64,000 nt of DNA, from positions 14,255-78,254 of the forward strand of contig NZ_JBEOMB010000032.1 in NCBI RefSeq assembly GCF_046000175.1, in the 5' to 3' direction. Every line of letters starts with the position of its first letter. The stretch's first letter is position 1. Position numbers and translations under genes: made by a program. Source of the stretch: Rhodoplanes sp046000175 (GTDB taxonomy: Bacteria > Pseudomonadota > Alphaproteobacteria > Rhizobiales > Xanthobacteraceae). This document shows, in pieces, positions 50,224 through 59,164 of this stretch. The notes below the pieces were generated by a model. That model was not told where the DNA came from. It saw nothing but the letters and a program-made list of their open reading frames with translations, and made no database searches.

Positions 50224-51411
50224 ATGACCCTAGCAGCGCCGCCCCCCGCGCGGAAGCCGTCCTCCCCCGAGCCCTCCGCGGCGGTCCGCCTCACGGCGGC
50301 GCTGCTCGCCTGGTACGATCGCCACCGCCGCGTGCTGCCGTGGCGGGCGCCGGCCGGCGTGACGGCCGACCCTTATGCGGTGTGGCTGTCGGAGATCATG
50401 CTGCAGCAGACCACCGTGAAGGCGGTGGTGCCGTACTTCCAGACGTTCACGGCGGCGTTCCCGACCGTCCGCGACCTCGCCGCCGCCGATCTCGACGCGG
50501 TGCTGCGGCTGTGGGCCGGGCTCGGCTACTACGCCCGCGCCCGCAACCTGCACGCCTGCGCCAAGGCCGTGGTCGAGCGGCACGACGGCATGTTTCCGGC
50601 GACCGTGGATCAATTGCGGGCGCTGCCCGGCATCGGCGACTACACGGCGAACGCCATCGCGTCGATCGCCTTCGACGTGCCGGTGGTGCCGATCGACGGC
50701 AATGTCGAGCGGGTGCTGACCCGCCTGCACGCGCTCGAGGAGGAGCTGCCGGGCGCAAAGCCGCGGCTGCGGGCGCTCGCCGACGCGCTGGAGCCCGCGG
50801 ATCGCGCCGGCGACTTCGCGCAGGCCCTGATGGATCTCGGCGCGACGATCTGCACGCCGAAGTCGCCGGCCTGCGTGCTGTGCCCCTGGGCCGCGCCCTG
50901 CGCGGCGCGCCGCCGCGGCGACCCGGAGAGCTTCCCGCGGAAAACGCCGAAGAAGGAGGGGCGGCTGCGCCGCGGCGCCGCCTTCGTGGCGGTGCGCCCG
51001 GACGGCGCCGTGCTGGTGCGCACGCGCCCCGAGAAAGGACTCTTGGGGGGCATGACCGAGGTGCCGACGACGGAGTGGTCGGCGTCGTTCTCCGAACGCT
51101 CCGCTCTCGATCACGCGCCCGCTCTCGGCGTCGCGTCGAAAAGCTGGCGGCGCGTGCCGGGCGTCGTCACGCACGTGTTCACGCATTTTCCGCTCGAGCT
51201 TTTCGTCTTCGTCGCCTCGGTGGCGACGGGCGCCGAGGCGCCCGCCGATTCACGATGGGTCGCGTGCGAAAAAATCTCCGGCGAGGCCTTTCCCAATGTC
51301 ATGCGCAAGGTGCTGGTGCATGCCGGCATCGACATGAAACCGGGCGCGACCGCCCCGAACCAATCAAAGCCATCCTCCCGAATCAGCAAGCCGAAACGGA
51401 GCCCCCGATGA
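50224..51411 (+). CDS. mutY: A/G-specific adenine glycosylase
   Basis: 395 residues. The helix-hairpin-helix LPGIGDYTANAIASIAFD ends with the catalytic Asp; SEIMLQQTTVKAVVPYF is the MutY signature. The 4Fe-4S site is CTPKSPACVLCPWAAPC, C-x6-C-x2-C-x5-C. The C-terminal NUDIX-like domain recognises 8-oxoG. MutY removes A opposite 8-oxoG. The stop overlaps the next gene by four bases. Confidence 0.96.
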   Translation: MTLAAPPPARKPSSPEPSAAVRLTAALLAWYDRHRRVLPWRAPAGVTADPYAVWLSEIMLQQTTVKAVVPYFQTFTAAFPTVRDLAAADLDAVLRLWAGLGYYARARNLHACAKAVVERHDGMFPATVDQLRALPGIGDYTANAIASIAFDVPVVPIDGNVERVLTRLHALEEELPGAKPRLRALADALEPADRAGDFAQALMDLGATICTPKSPACVLCPWAAPCAARRRGDPESFPRKTPKKEGRLRRGAAFVAVRPDGAVLVRTRPEKGLLGGMTEVPTTEWSASFSERSALDHAPALGVASKSWRRVPGVVTHVFTHFPLELFVFVASVATGAEAPADSRWVACEKISGEAFPNVMRKVLVHAGIDMKPGATAPNQSKPSSRISKPKRSPR

Positions 51412-51758
51412 CCCTTCAGCGCCTGCATGTCGGTCCGCGCATGACCGAGATCGTGATCCACGGCGACACCGTCTATCTGCGCGGCCTCACCGCCGAGGAG
51501 ACGGCGGGGCAGAGCCTCGCGGCGCAGACGACGGAGATTCTCGCCGAGATCGACCGGCTGCTCGCCGTGGCCGGCACCGACAAGTCGAAGCTGATCAGCG
51601 CGACGATCTGGCTCAGCGACATCCGCACCGTCGACGAGATGAACGCGGTGTGGGACGCCTGGGTGGTGCCGGGCGCGACCCCGGTGCGCGCCTGCATCGA
51701 GGCGCTCCTGCAGGGCGCCGACCTGAAGATCGAGATCAAGGTGATCGCGGCGCGGTGA
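51408..51758 (+). CDS. RidA/YjgF family protein
   Basis: 116 residues; the end motif VPGATPVRACIEALLQGADL with Arg and Glu is the RidA substrate site, and TVYLRGLTAEETAGQSLAAQTTE-type wording precedes it. RidA proteins deaminate reactive enamines and imines. The start overlaps the mutY stop (ATGA), so they are translationally coupled. Confidence 0.88.
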   Translation: MTLQRLHVGPRMTEIVIHGDTVYLRGLTAEETAGQSLAAQTTEILAEIDRLLAVAGTDKSKLISATIWLSDIRTVDEMNAVWDAWVVPGATPVRACIEALLQGADLKIEIKVIAAR

Positions 51759-51799
51759 GCGACCGCACGACAAACCCCGAGCGATGCGCTTGTTGGAGC

Positions 51800-51891
51800 C
51801 GTCATGCCCGCGCGCGTCGCGGGCATCCACGTCTATGCTGACGCGCGGTGCGGAAGAGCGTGGATGGCCGGGACGAGCCCGGCCATGACGA
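51800..51891. repeat. Intergenic repeat, CGTCATGCCCG / CGGCCATGACG type
   Basis: CGTCATGCCCGCG ... GCGGGCATCCACG, a centre, then CGTGGATGGCCGGGACGAGCC and CGGCCATGACGA. The outer arms are inverted. It is a third palindromic family, different from A and B. Confidence 0.8.
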
Positions 51892-51932
51892 GTTCGGGGT
51901 CGGGACGGTTGCCGCCCGAAGCGTCCGTCTCG

Positions 51933-53072
51933 CTACTCCGCCGCCTGCATCTGCTCGGCCCGGAACGCGGCGCGCAGCGTGTCGATGGGGGCGAGGCCCT
52001 TGGCCGTCTCGACGTGCCAGAAGGTCCAGCCGTTGCAGGCGTCGAGCCCCTGCGCGATCGCGCCGATGCGGTGGATCGAGCCGACCGTCTCGCCGAGGCT
52101 GACGGCGCCGTCGGCGCGCACCAGCGCGGTGACGCGGCGCTTGGCGTCGGTGAGCGTGGTGCCGGGCGACACCATGCCGCGCTCGATCAGCGCCGCGAAC
52201 GGAACGCGCGGCGCCTCGCGGGCCGTCTGGAACGGCGCGACGCTCGCGGCCGGCAGCGGCAGCACGGAATCGATGCGGTCCTGCGCGGCGGTCGCGTAGA
52301 GGCTGTCGCGCTCGACGCCGACGAATCGCCGGCCGAGCTTCTTGGCCACCGCCCCCGTCGTGCCGGTGCCGCAGAACGGGTCGAGCACCAGATCGTCGGG
52401 CCGCGACGACGAGAGAATCACGCGGGCGAGCAGCGCCTCCGGCTTCTGGGTTGGATGCAGCTTCTTGCCCTTGCTGTCCTTCAGACGCTCGTCGCCGGTG
52501 CACAGCGACAGCGTCCAGTCGGAGCGGACCTGGACGTCCTCGTTGCCGGCCTTCAGCGCCTCGTAATTGAACGTGTAGTTCTTGGCGTTCGGCTCGCGCG
52601 CCGCCCAGATCATGGTCTCGTGCGCATTGGTGAACCGTCGCCCGCGAAAGTTCGGCATCGGGTTCGACTTGCGCCAGATCACGTCGTTGAGGATCCAGAA
52701 GCCCAGATCCTGGAGGATCGTGCCGACCCGGAAGATGTTGTGATACGAGCCGATCACCCACAGGGTCGCGGACGGCTTCATGACGCGGCGCGCGGCGAGC
52801 AGCCAGGCGCGGGTGAAGTCGTCGTAGGCGGAAAAGCTCTCGAACTTGTCCCAGGCGTCGTCGACCGCGTCGACGCGCGAATCGTCGGGACGCTTGAGGT
52901 CGCCCTGGAGCTGGAGATTGTAGGGCGGATCGGCGAAGACCAGATCGACCGACGCGGCCGGGAGCTTCGCCATCTCGGCCACGCAATCGCCCGTGAGGAC
53001 ACGGAACGAGGGGGCCGGGCGGGGAGTTGAGCGGGGCGTCCTGACGGACGCCCCGCGACGCGTAACACCCAT
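51933..53072 (-). CDS. ccrM: Cell-cycle adenine DNA methyltransferase (GANTC)
   Basis: 379 residues of the CcrM/HinfI beta-class methyltransferases: DLVFADPPYNLQLQGDLKRP carries the catalytic DPPY, and LVLDPFCGTGTTGAVAKKLG the SAM site. The extra C-terminal domain (about 270-375), with GTTLTDAKRRVTALVRADG and CNGWTFWHVE, is characteristic of CcrM. It methylates A in GANTC after replication. A GAGTC site lies directly before the start codon. Nearly universal in this class. Confidence 0.96.
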   Translation of the reverse strand: MGVTRRGASVRTPRSTPRPAPSFRVLTGDCVAEMAKLPAASVDLVFADPPYNLQLQGDLKRPDDSRVDAVDDAWDKFESFSAYDDFTRAWLLAARRVMKPSATLWVIGSYHNIFRVGTILQDLGFWILNDVIWRKSNPMPNFRGRRFTNAHETMIWAAREPNAKNYTFNYEALKAGNEDVQVRSDWTLSLCTGDERLKDSKGKKLHPTQKPEALLARVILSSSRPDDLVLDPFCGTGTTGAVAKKLGRRFVGVERDSLYATAAQDRIDSVLPLPAASVAPFQTAREAPRVPFAALIERGMVSPGTTLTDAKRRVTALVRADGAVSLGETVGSIHRIGAIAQGLDACNGWTFWHVETAKGLAPIDTLRAAFRAEQMQAAE

Positions 53073-53331
53073 GACTCGGTACTCTACTTGAGCGACGCGA
53101 TCGGCGACGCGAGACCTTCAACCGACCCCAGGAAGATCGCCCACCAAGGTAAAAATCGACTTAACCGGGACCCCGGACTGGCGCCGAAAATCGTCATGGA
53201 CCATATTCTCGCCAGGCCCGCGGGCGCCCCCCTCCGGACGGACGTGTCCGTCCGGGTGACCAGCCCGGTCTCTCCCCTTCGCGCGACGGGCCGCGCGACG
53301 ACGTGCCGCCACCTGCGACGGAGCAGAGCCG

Positions 53332-54267
53332 ATGCGCTGGGACAACCTGCCTGAGAGCAACAATGTCGAGGATCGCCGCGGCGACGACGGCGGCGGCCGC
53401 GGCGGCTTCCCGATGGGCATGGGCGGCGGCGGCGGGCTCGGCATCGGCACCATCGTGGTGCTCGGCCTGATCGGCTGGTTCCTCGGCATCGACCCGCGCA
53501 TCCTGATCGGCGGCGCCGAGATGATGGGCGGCGGCAGCCATCGCGAGGCGCAAGCCCCGTCACAAGCGCAGTCGCAGCAGTCGGGCCAGCGCGGCAGCCC
53601 GAGCGACGAGATGGGCAAGTTCGTCTCGCGCGTCCTCGGCAGCACCGAGGTGCAGTGGAAGGAGATCTTCGCCAAGGACGGCAAGACCTACCGGGCGCCC
53701 GTGCTGGTCCTCTACAACGAGGTGACCAACCAGGCCTGCGGCGGCGTCGCCCAGGCCGCGATGGGGCCGTTCTATTGCCCGGCCGATCGGAAGATCTATC
53801 TCGACACGTCGTTCTTCCGCGAGATCGAGCGCCGCTTCCGCGGCTGCGACGTCGGCTCCAAGTCGTGCCAGTTCGCCCAGGCCTACGTGATCGCCCACGA
53901 GGTCGGTCATCACGTCCAGAACCTGCTCGGCATCCTGCCCAAGGTGCAGGAGATGCAGCAGGGCATGAGCAAGGTGGAGGCCAACAAGCTGCAGGTGCGG
54001 GTCGAGTTGCAGGCCGACTGCTTCGCCGGCGTGTGGGCCAACAAGTCCGACCAGCGCTGGAACCTGATCGAGCCGGGCGACGTCGAGGCGGCGATGCGCA
54101 CGGCCGCCGCGATCGGCGACGACAAGTTGCAGATGCAGGCGCGCGGCCGCGTGGTCCCGGACTCGTTCACGCACGGGTCGTCGGCGCAGCGCCAGCGCTG
54201 GTTCGACATCGGCTTGAAGCAGGGCTCGGTTGCGGCCTGCAACACGTTCAAGGCGCAAACTTTGTGA
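53332..54267 (+). CDS. YpfJ-family neutral zinc metallopeptidase
   Basis: 311 residues: a Gly-rich N-terminus (GGGRGGFPMGMGGGGG), one membrane helix (about 38-55), then the zinc protease motif VIAHEVGHHVQNLLGI. QPCGG-like QACGGVAQAAMGPFYC and LQADCFAGVWA are constant in the family. Function is unknown beyond predicted peptidase. It is divergent from ccrM. Confidence 0.9.
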   Translation: MRWDNLPESNNVEDRRGDDGGGRGGFPMGMGGGGGLGIGTIVVLGLIGWFLGIDPRILIGGAEMMGGGSHREAQAPSQAQSQQSGQRGSPSDEMGKFVSRVLGSTEVQWKEIFAKDGKTYRAPVLVLYNEVTNQACGGVAQAAMGPFYCPADRKIYLDTSFFREIERRFRGCDVGSKSCQFAQAYVIAHEVGHHVQNLLGILPKVQEMQQGMSKVEANKLQVRVELQADCFAGVWANKSDQRWNLIEPGDVEAAMRTAAAIGDDKLQMQARGRVVPDSFTHGSSAQRQRWFDIGLKQGSVAACNTFKAQTL

Positions 54268-54367
54268 TACGAGGCGGCCTGCTTCCGGCGGGCTGCGCGA
54301 CGAAGCACATCGTTCCGACGCATGTCGCGTCGAGGACGGGCAGGCCCGCCTTCATCGAGGACAGGCC

Positions 54368-54727
54368 ATGATCGTCGAATTCGTCACCTTCCCGTCGCCG
54401 CAGGGCTGGGATCGCGCCAAAGTGCTGGCCGACGCCGAGGCGACGATTCCGAAATGGAGCGCCAACGAGGAGCTGCTGCGCAAGCACTTCCTGCTCGGGC
54501 TCGGCGAGGCCGAGGGCACCGGCGGCGGCATCTACATCTGGCCGTCGATCGAGGCGGCGCAGCGCGCCCATGACGACGCCTGGCGCGAGACCGTCAAGCG
54601 TCGCGCCGGCGCGTATCCGACCATCCGCTATTTCGACCTGATGCTGCTGATCGACAACGAGCAGGGCCGCGTCACCGCCTGGGACGAGGCCGGCACCCCG
54701 CACGACCGCACGCCCGCGACGGTGTGA
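54368..54727 (+). CDS. YdhR-like monooxygenase-fold protein
   Basis: 119 residues starting MIVEFVTFPSPQGWDRAKV. This looks like a small dimeric alpha/beta-barrel protein: a first strand, a helix with ADAEATIPKWSANEELLRK, GGIYIWPSIEAAQRAHDDAW and a last strand TIRYFDLMLLIDN. YdhR-type folds include monooxygenases and haem or dye binding proteins; no active site is evident. GACAGG is the ribosome site. Confidence 0.6.
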   Translation: MIVEFVTFPSPQGWDRAKVLADAEATIPKWSANEELLRKHFLLGLGEAEGTGGGIYIWPSIEAAQRAHDDAWRETVKRRAGAYPTIRYFDLMLLIDNEQGRVTAWDEAGTPHDRTPATV

Positions 54728-54765
54728 GCCATTCTTCCGTTCGCCCGCAGAACCCGAATGACTCC

Positions 54766-54868
54766 GTCATTCCGGGGCGCGCCGAAGGCGCGAACCCGGA
54801 ATCCAGCGGCACGGTAGTCATCCTGGACTAGGTTCCGGGTTCGGCGCTTCGCGCCGCCCCGGAACGAC
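54766..54868. repeat. Intergenic palindromic repeat, family A (copy 3)
   Basis: GTCATTCCGGGGCGCGCCGA ... GAACCCGGAATCCA and GGTTCCGGGTTCGGCGCTTC ... CCCCGGAACGAC. Very close to the copy at 55564. Confidence 0.9.
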
Positions 54869-54979
54869 GGATGGAATACGGCCACCCCGCCGATTGACGC
54901 CCGAAGGGGCCGGCGCCATCGTGCGCCGGCGACGGCCGACGCACGCATGACGAACGGCCGCGACGATTTGGAGATCCGC

Positions 54980-55543
54980 ATGCCCGGCCTCGACGACTCG
55001 CGCCAGTTCGTACCGCTGAAGATCGCGGTGCTGACCGTGTCCGACACCCGCACGCCCGAGGACGACAAGTCCGGCGCCACGCTGGTCGAGCGGATCACGG
55101 CGGCCGGCCACACGCTCGCGGCGCGTGGCATCGTGGTCGACGACATCGCGGCGATCCGCAGCCGGGTCGAGACCTGGATCGCCGATCCCGAGATCGACGT
55201 GGTGATCACCACGGGCGGCACCGGCTTCACCGGCCGCGACGTGACGCCCGAAGCGGTCGAGCCGCTGTTCGAGAAGCGCATGGACGCCTTCTCGAGCCTG
55301 TTCCTCATGGTCAGCTTCCAAAAGATCGGCACCTCGGCGATCCAGACGCGGGCGACCGCCGGCGTCGCGCGGGCGACCTACGTCTTCTGCCTGCCCGGCT
55401 CGCCCGGCGCCTGCAAGGACGCCTGGGACAACATCCTGGTGCACCAGCTCGACTACCGCTACCGCCCGTGCAATTTCGTCGAGATCATGCCGCGTCTCGA
55501 CGAGCATCTGCGCCGCCCGAAGGCCAAGGGCGCGACGGTGTGA
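54980..55543 (+). CDS. moaB: Molybdenum cofactor biosynthesis protein MoaB
   Basis: 187 residues of the MogA/MoaB fold that adenylylates molybdopterin. IAVLTVSDTRTPEDDKSGAT and VVITTGGTGFTGRDVTPEAV are the nucleotide sites, and FCLPGSPGACKDAWDNIL follows. ATG 54980 has GGAG at the right distance; a start at 54947 in the same frame is possible but lacks a site. It may add Moco capacity for the PcrA-like enzyme, although it lies 35 kb away. Confidence 0.93.
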   Translation: MPGLDDSRQFVPLKIAVLTVSDTRTPEDDKSGATLVERITAAGHTLAARGIVVDDIAAIRSRVETWIADPEIDVVITTGGTGFTGRDVTPEAVEPLFEKRMDAFSSLFLMVSFQKIGTSAIQTRATAGVARATYVFCLPGSPGACKDAWDNILVHQLDYRYRPCNFVEIMPRLDEHLRRPKAKGATV

Positions 55544-55563
55544 CACGTGATGCGGAGCGCGCC

Positions 55564-55666
55564 GTCATTCCGGGGCGCGCCGCAGGCGCGAACCCGGAAT
55601 CCAGCGGCACGCTCGGCGACCGGAGCTGGATTCCGGGTTCGGCGCTTCGCGCCGCCCCGGAATGAC
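55564..55666. repeat. Intergenic palindromic repeat, family A (copy 4)
   Basis: GTCATTCCGGGGCGCGCCGC ... GAACCCGGAATCCAG, a centre, then TGGATTCCGGGTTCGGCGCT ... GCCCCGGAATGAC. The arms are nearly perfectly complementary. It lies between convergent moaB and the MarR-GNAT gene. Confidence 0.9.
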
Positions 55667-55668
55667 CG

Positions 55669-56691
55669 TCACGCCCTCAGCCCCAGCTCCCACGTCTCCC
55701 CCAGCAGCGCGTGGCCGAACACCGCGTGTGGCTCCTGCTTCACGAGCCTGAAGCCGAGCGACGCATAGAGGCCGCGCGCCTCGACGAGGATGCTCTGCGT
55801 CCACAGCGTGATCTTCGCGTAACCCTGGGCGCGGGCGAAATCGATGCACGCCTCGACCAGGCGACGGCCGAGGCCGAGGCCGCGCGCCTCCGGCACGACC
55901 AGGATCAGCCGCAGCTTGGCGATGCCGTCGCCGCCGTTCACCAGGAACGCGCTGCCCACCGGCACGCCGTCGCGCTCGGCGATCCAGCAGACCTCGCGGG
56001 CCGGATCGAAGTCGCGCAGGAAGCCGGCGACGATCTCGGCGGCCAGCGTCTCGAAGCCGACGCCCCAGCCGTAACCCTCGGCGTAGCAGCGCGCGTGACT
56101 CGCCAGCACGAAGCCCATGTCGCCGGCGCGGTGCTGCCGCAGCAGAAGGGCCGGCGGCGCGTCGCCCGGCGTCACCAGGGTCTCGATGGTGCGCATCGCC
56201 GCGACGAGGCGCTGCTGCGCCTCCTCGGGCAGCGTGGCCAAGAGCGCGGCGACCTGATCCTCGGCGCGGCGGACCAGATCCGCGAAAGCGGCGTCGCCGT
56301 CGGGCGTCAGCGACAAGAGGCTCTGCCGCCCGTCTTGCGCCGAGGGGCGGCGGGCGACCAGCCCGGCCGCCTCGAACTTCTTGAGAATGCGACTGAGATA
56401 GCCATGGTCGAGGCCGACCGTCGCGGCGATCGCGGTCGCCGTGGTGCCGGGAGTCGTCTCGTCAGCGACCGGCCCGCCGGCATGGGCGAGCTCGTAGATC
56501 ACCCGTGCCTCGGTGAGCGTGAAGGGCGTGTCGACGAGCCCGTCCTGGAGGAGGCCGAGGCGGCGCGTATAGGCGCGGTTGAAGCGCCGGACGGCGTCGA
56601 GCCTGGCGGCCGGCGGGCGCGACGGCGGCCGTTGCGCGGGCGTCGGGGAGGCCGAAATGGGGGAGGCGGAAAGCGGGGAGGGCAGGGGCAT
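55669..56691 (-). CDS. MarR-GNAT fusion regulator/acetyltransferase
   Basis: 340 residues. The N-terminal half is a MarR winged helix (about residues 30-165): FTLTEARVIYELAH, LDHGYLSRILKKFEAAGLV and QDGRQSLLSLTPDG. The C-terminal half is a GNAT acetyltransferase with LRLILVVPEARGLGLGRRLV binding acetyl-CoA and LYASLGFRLV closing. ATG 56691 (MPLPSPLSASP) is preferred. The longer frame begins with a TTG within the operator palindrome at 56735-56749, where the protein likely binds to regulate itself. Ligand and acetyl acceptor are unknown. Confidence 0.87.
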   Translation of the reverse strand: MPLPSPLSASPISASPTPAQRPPSRPPAARLDAVRRFNRAYTRRLGLLQDGLVDTPFTLTEARVIYELAHAGGPVADETTPGTTATAIAATVGLDHGYLSRILKKFEAAGLVARRPSAQDGRQSLLSLTPDGDAAFADLVRRAEDQVAALLATLPEEAQQRLVAAMRTIETLVTPGDAPPALLLRQHRAGDMGFVLASHARCYAEGYGWGVGFETLAAEIVAGFLRDFDPAREVCWIAERDGVPVGSAFLVNGGDGIAKLRLILVVPEARGLGLGRRLVEACIDFARAQGYAKITLWTQSILVEARGLYASLGFRLVKQEPHAVFGHALLGETWELGLRA

Positions 56692-56734
56692 GGCGAGACG
56701 GTCCGGTGGAGCGGCTGCGACCGTCACATAGATG

Positions 56735-56749
56735 GTTGACTGAGTCAAC
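56735..56749. promoter_or_regulatory. Palindromic operator, probable MarR autoregulatory site
   Basis: GTTGACT-G-AGTCAAC is a perfect 7+1+7 palindrome 44-58 bases before the MarR-GNAT start. It overlaps the last codon of the upstream glycosyltransferase. TTGACT half-sites are typical of MarR dimers. Confidence 0.68.
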
Positions 56750-57336
56750 TATTGACCGGCCGGCTCTCCGCCCGTGATGCCGCTGCGCAGCCGGATCAGT
56801 CGGCGGCGGCCGATGCGGTCGAGCAGCGCCTCCTCGGGCGCCGCGCCGTCCGGATGGCCGCCGAGGCTCTCGTAGAAGCGGCGGCCGATCAGCAGCCCCT
56901 GGTCCGGCGACGGGCGGCGCCGCACCGCCTCGCGCAGCAGCGCCATCGCCTGGCCGCCGAGCGACGGGCTCGCCCCGGCCGGCTCGAGGCGGAACACGGC
57001 CGCCGTATCGAGCGCGCCGCGCCGCTCGAAATCCTCGACGACCCGGATCGCCTCCTCGGCCCAGGCCGGGTCGGGCATCGCGCCCGGCCGCAGGAACAGA
57101 AGCCACGAGGCGCGCGCCGCCGCGGCCGCGGCGCGCAGCCGCACCGCCGGCGGGTCGGCCGATACCAGGACGTTGCAGCCGGCGATCTCGGCCACCTTGG
57201 TGGTCTCGTCCTGCGAGCCGCCGTCGGCGACGATCACCTCGCGCACCGCGCCGGCGACGGCCGCGCCGACCAGCACGGCGAGCGTGCGAACCAGGGCCCG
57301 CTCGCAATCGCGGGTCGGAATGACGACGCTCAGCAT
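56749..57336 (-). CDS. Family 2 glycosyltransferase, short
   Basis: 195 residues: LSVVIPTRDCERALVRTL and VREVIVADGGSQDETTKVAE are the GT-A start with the DGGS diphosphate loop. LLFLRPGAMPDPAW is the acceptor-side strand (LRPG in place of DxD). It likely transfers a sugar to a lipid or pigment; the substrate is unknown. The length and lack of a strict DxD suggest a divergent or weak member. The stop is next to the MarR operator. Confidence 0.75.
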   Translation of the reverse strand: MLSVVIPTRDCERALVRTLAVLVGAAVAGAVREVIVADGGSQDETTKVAEIAGCNVLVSADPPAVRLRAAAAAARASWLLFLRPGAMPDPAWAEEAIRVVEDFERRGALDTAAVFRLEPAGASPSLGGQAMALLREAVRRRPSPDQGLLIGRRFYESLGGHPDGAAPEEALLDRIGRRRLIRLRSGITGGEPAGQ

Positions 57337-57484
57337 GGCCCTCGTGCCCCTTCTTCCGGGGCCACTATACGAAGCCGGCACCGGAAATTCGATCAGTTCG
57401 CGATGAATTCGACACCATGGTAGGGGCCGCCATCACGGTTAATTGTTCTTGTTATGTTCTCATTCGCTGCTTATAGTCCTCCCC

Positions 57485-58681
57485 ATGAGCGCAGCATCCG
57501 CCCTTCGCCGCCTGCCCGATCCGGCCCGCATCGACGCCCGCCTGGGCGCCGAGGCCGCCCTCCGTCAGGTCCATCCGAGTCAGATCCATCCGGGCAGCCA
57601 TCCCGGGAACGCCGCCGTGGCGGCCGAGCGCCGGCGCGGCCGCGGGGCCGTCAGCAACGCGTCCGGCCGTTTCGAGCCGGTCGCCCGCGTCGCCTTCGAC
57701 GACGGCTGGGAGAGCCTGGAGGCGCTGCCGCCCTTCGCCACGACGGTGACCACCGACACGGCCCGCAAGGTGATCACCCGCAACGAGTCGCCCGACATCT
57801 CGTTCGACCGCTCGATCAATCCGTATCGCGGCTGCGAGCACGGCTGCGTCTACTGCTTCGCCCGGCCGACCCACGCCTATCTCGGCCTCTCGCCCGGGCT
57901 CGACTTCGAATTGAAGCTGTTCATGAAGCCGGACGCGCCCGAGCTCTTGGAGCGCGAGCTCGCCGCCAAGGGCTACGTGCCGAAGACCATCGCGATCGGC
58001 ACCAACACCGACCCGTATCAGCCGATCGAGCGCAAGACCGGCCTGATGCGGCGCCTCCTGGAGGTCTTGGAGAAGGCCGGACACCCGGTCGGCATCGTCA
58101 CCAAGTCGGATCTGATTCTGCGCGACCTCGACATTCTCTCGCGGATGGCGGAGCGGAAGCTCGTTCGCGTCGCCCTGTCGGTGACGACGCTGGATGCAAG
58201 ACTGTCGCGCCTGATGGAGCCGCGGGCGCCGACGCCGGCGCGCCGGCTCGCGGCGCTGCGCGGCCTCGCCGAGGCGGGCGTGCCGACGACCGTGATGGTG
58301 GCGCCGCTGGTGCCGGCCATCAACGACACGGAGATCGAGCGCATCCTCGACGCCGCCGCGGCGGCCGGGGTGGAGGGCGCCGGCTACGTGCTGCTGCGCC
58401 TGCCGCTCGAGGTGCGCGACATCTTTCGCGAGTGGCTGGTGACGCACTTTCCGGACCGCGAGCGCCACGTCTTCACGCTGATCCGCCAGATGCGCGGCGG
58501 CAAGGACTACGACGCCAAGTTCGGCCAGCGGATGACCGGCTCCGGCCCCTATGCCTGGATGCTCGGCCGCCGCTTCGAGAAGGCCTGCGACCGCCTCGGC
58601 CTCAACCTGCGGCGCACCGCGCTGACGGTCGAGCACTTCGTGCCGCCGGCGGCCAGGACGGCGCAGCTCGAGCTGTTCTGA
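57485..58681 (+). CDS. PA0069-family radical SAM protein
   Basis: 398 residues with NPYRGCEHGCVYCFARPTHAYL, the CxxxCxxC cluster of spore-photoproduct-lyase-like radical SAM proteins. IGTNTDPYQPIERKTGLMRR and IVTKSDLILRDLDIL follow, and LRLPLEVRDIF then FTLIRQMRGGKDYDAKFG mark the PA0069/Rv2578c family. The biochemical role is unknown. A QIHPGSHPG repeat-like tract near residue 33 is unconserved. Confidence 0.88.
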   Translation: MSAASALRRLPDPARIDARLGAEAALRQVHPSQIHPGSHPGNAAVAAERRRGRGAVSNASGRFEPVARVAFDDGWESLEALPPFATTVTTDTARKVITRNESPDISFDRSINPYRGCEHGCVYCFARPTHAYLGLSPGLDFELKLFMKPDAPELLERELAAKGYVPKTIAIGTNTDPYQPIERKTGLMRRLLEVLEKAGHPVGIVTKSDLILRDLDILSRMAERKLVRVALSVTTLDARLSRLMEPRAPTPARRLAALRGLAEAGVPTTVMVAPLVPAINDTEIERILDAAAAAGVEGAGYVLLRLPLEVRDIFREWLVTHFPDRERHVFTLIRQMRGGKDYDAKFGQRMTGSGPYAWMLGRRFEKACDRLGLNLRRTALTVEHFVPPAARTAQLELF

Positions 58682-58726
58682 TCACGTCGGCCCGCGACCG
58701 CCGCGATCGTCGCCCGGAGAAGTGCC

Positions 58727-59164
58727 ATGCCGACCGCCTGCTTCACCGTGATCACGCTCGGCGTCGCCGAGATGCGCACCAGCATCGCCTTCTACACGGC
58801 GCTCGGCTTCCAGCGCCGGCTGGCGGAGACGGGCGAGGCCGTGGCGTTCTTCGAGACCGGTGGCAGCGTGCTGGCGCTCTATCCCTGGGACGCGCTGGCC
58901 GAGGATGCCGGCGTTCCGGTGGCGCCGCGGCCGGCGGGCTTTCGCGGCACGACGCTCGCCTGGAACTGCAACACCCACGACGAGGTCGACGCCGCCCTCG
59001 CTCATGCGCTCGCCTGCGGCGGAACGCGGGTCAAGCCGGCCGCGCCGACCGCCTATGGCGGCTATTCGGGATATTTCGCCGATCCCGACGGCCACCTCTG
59101 GGAGGTCGTCACGGCCCCGGGCCTGACCGTCTCGTCGGACGGCCGTCTCCGGTTCGCCGGCTGA
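58727..59164 (+). CDS. VOC superfamily (glyoxalase-like) protein
   Basis: 145 residues. CFTVITLGVAEMRTSIAFYTA and GYSGYFADPDGHLWEVV are the two beta-alpha-beta-beta-beta module ends, with Glu/His metal ligands likely. Similar proteins are annotated as bleomycin resistance or extradiol-dioxygenase-like. The last 56 bases overlap the end of the convergent membrane-protein gene. Confidence 0.85.
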   Translation: MPTACFTVITLGVAEMRTSIAFYTALGFQRRLAETGEAVAFFETGGSVLALYPWDALAEDAGVPVAPRPAGFRGTTLAWNCNTHDEVDAALAHALACGGTRVKPAAPTAYGGYSGYFADPDGHLWEVVTAPGLTVSSDGRLRFAG

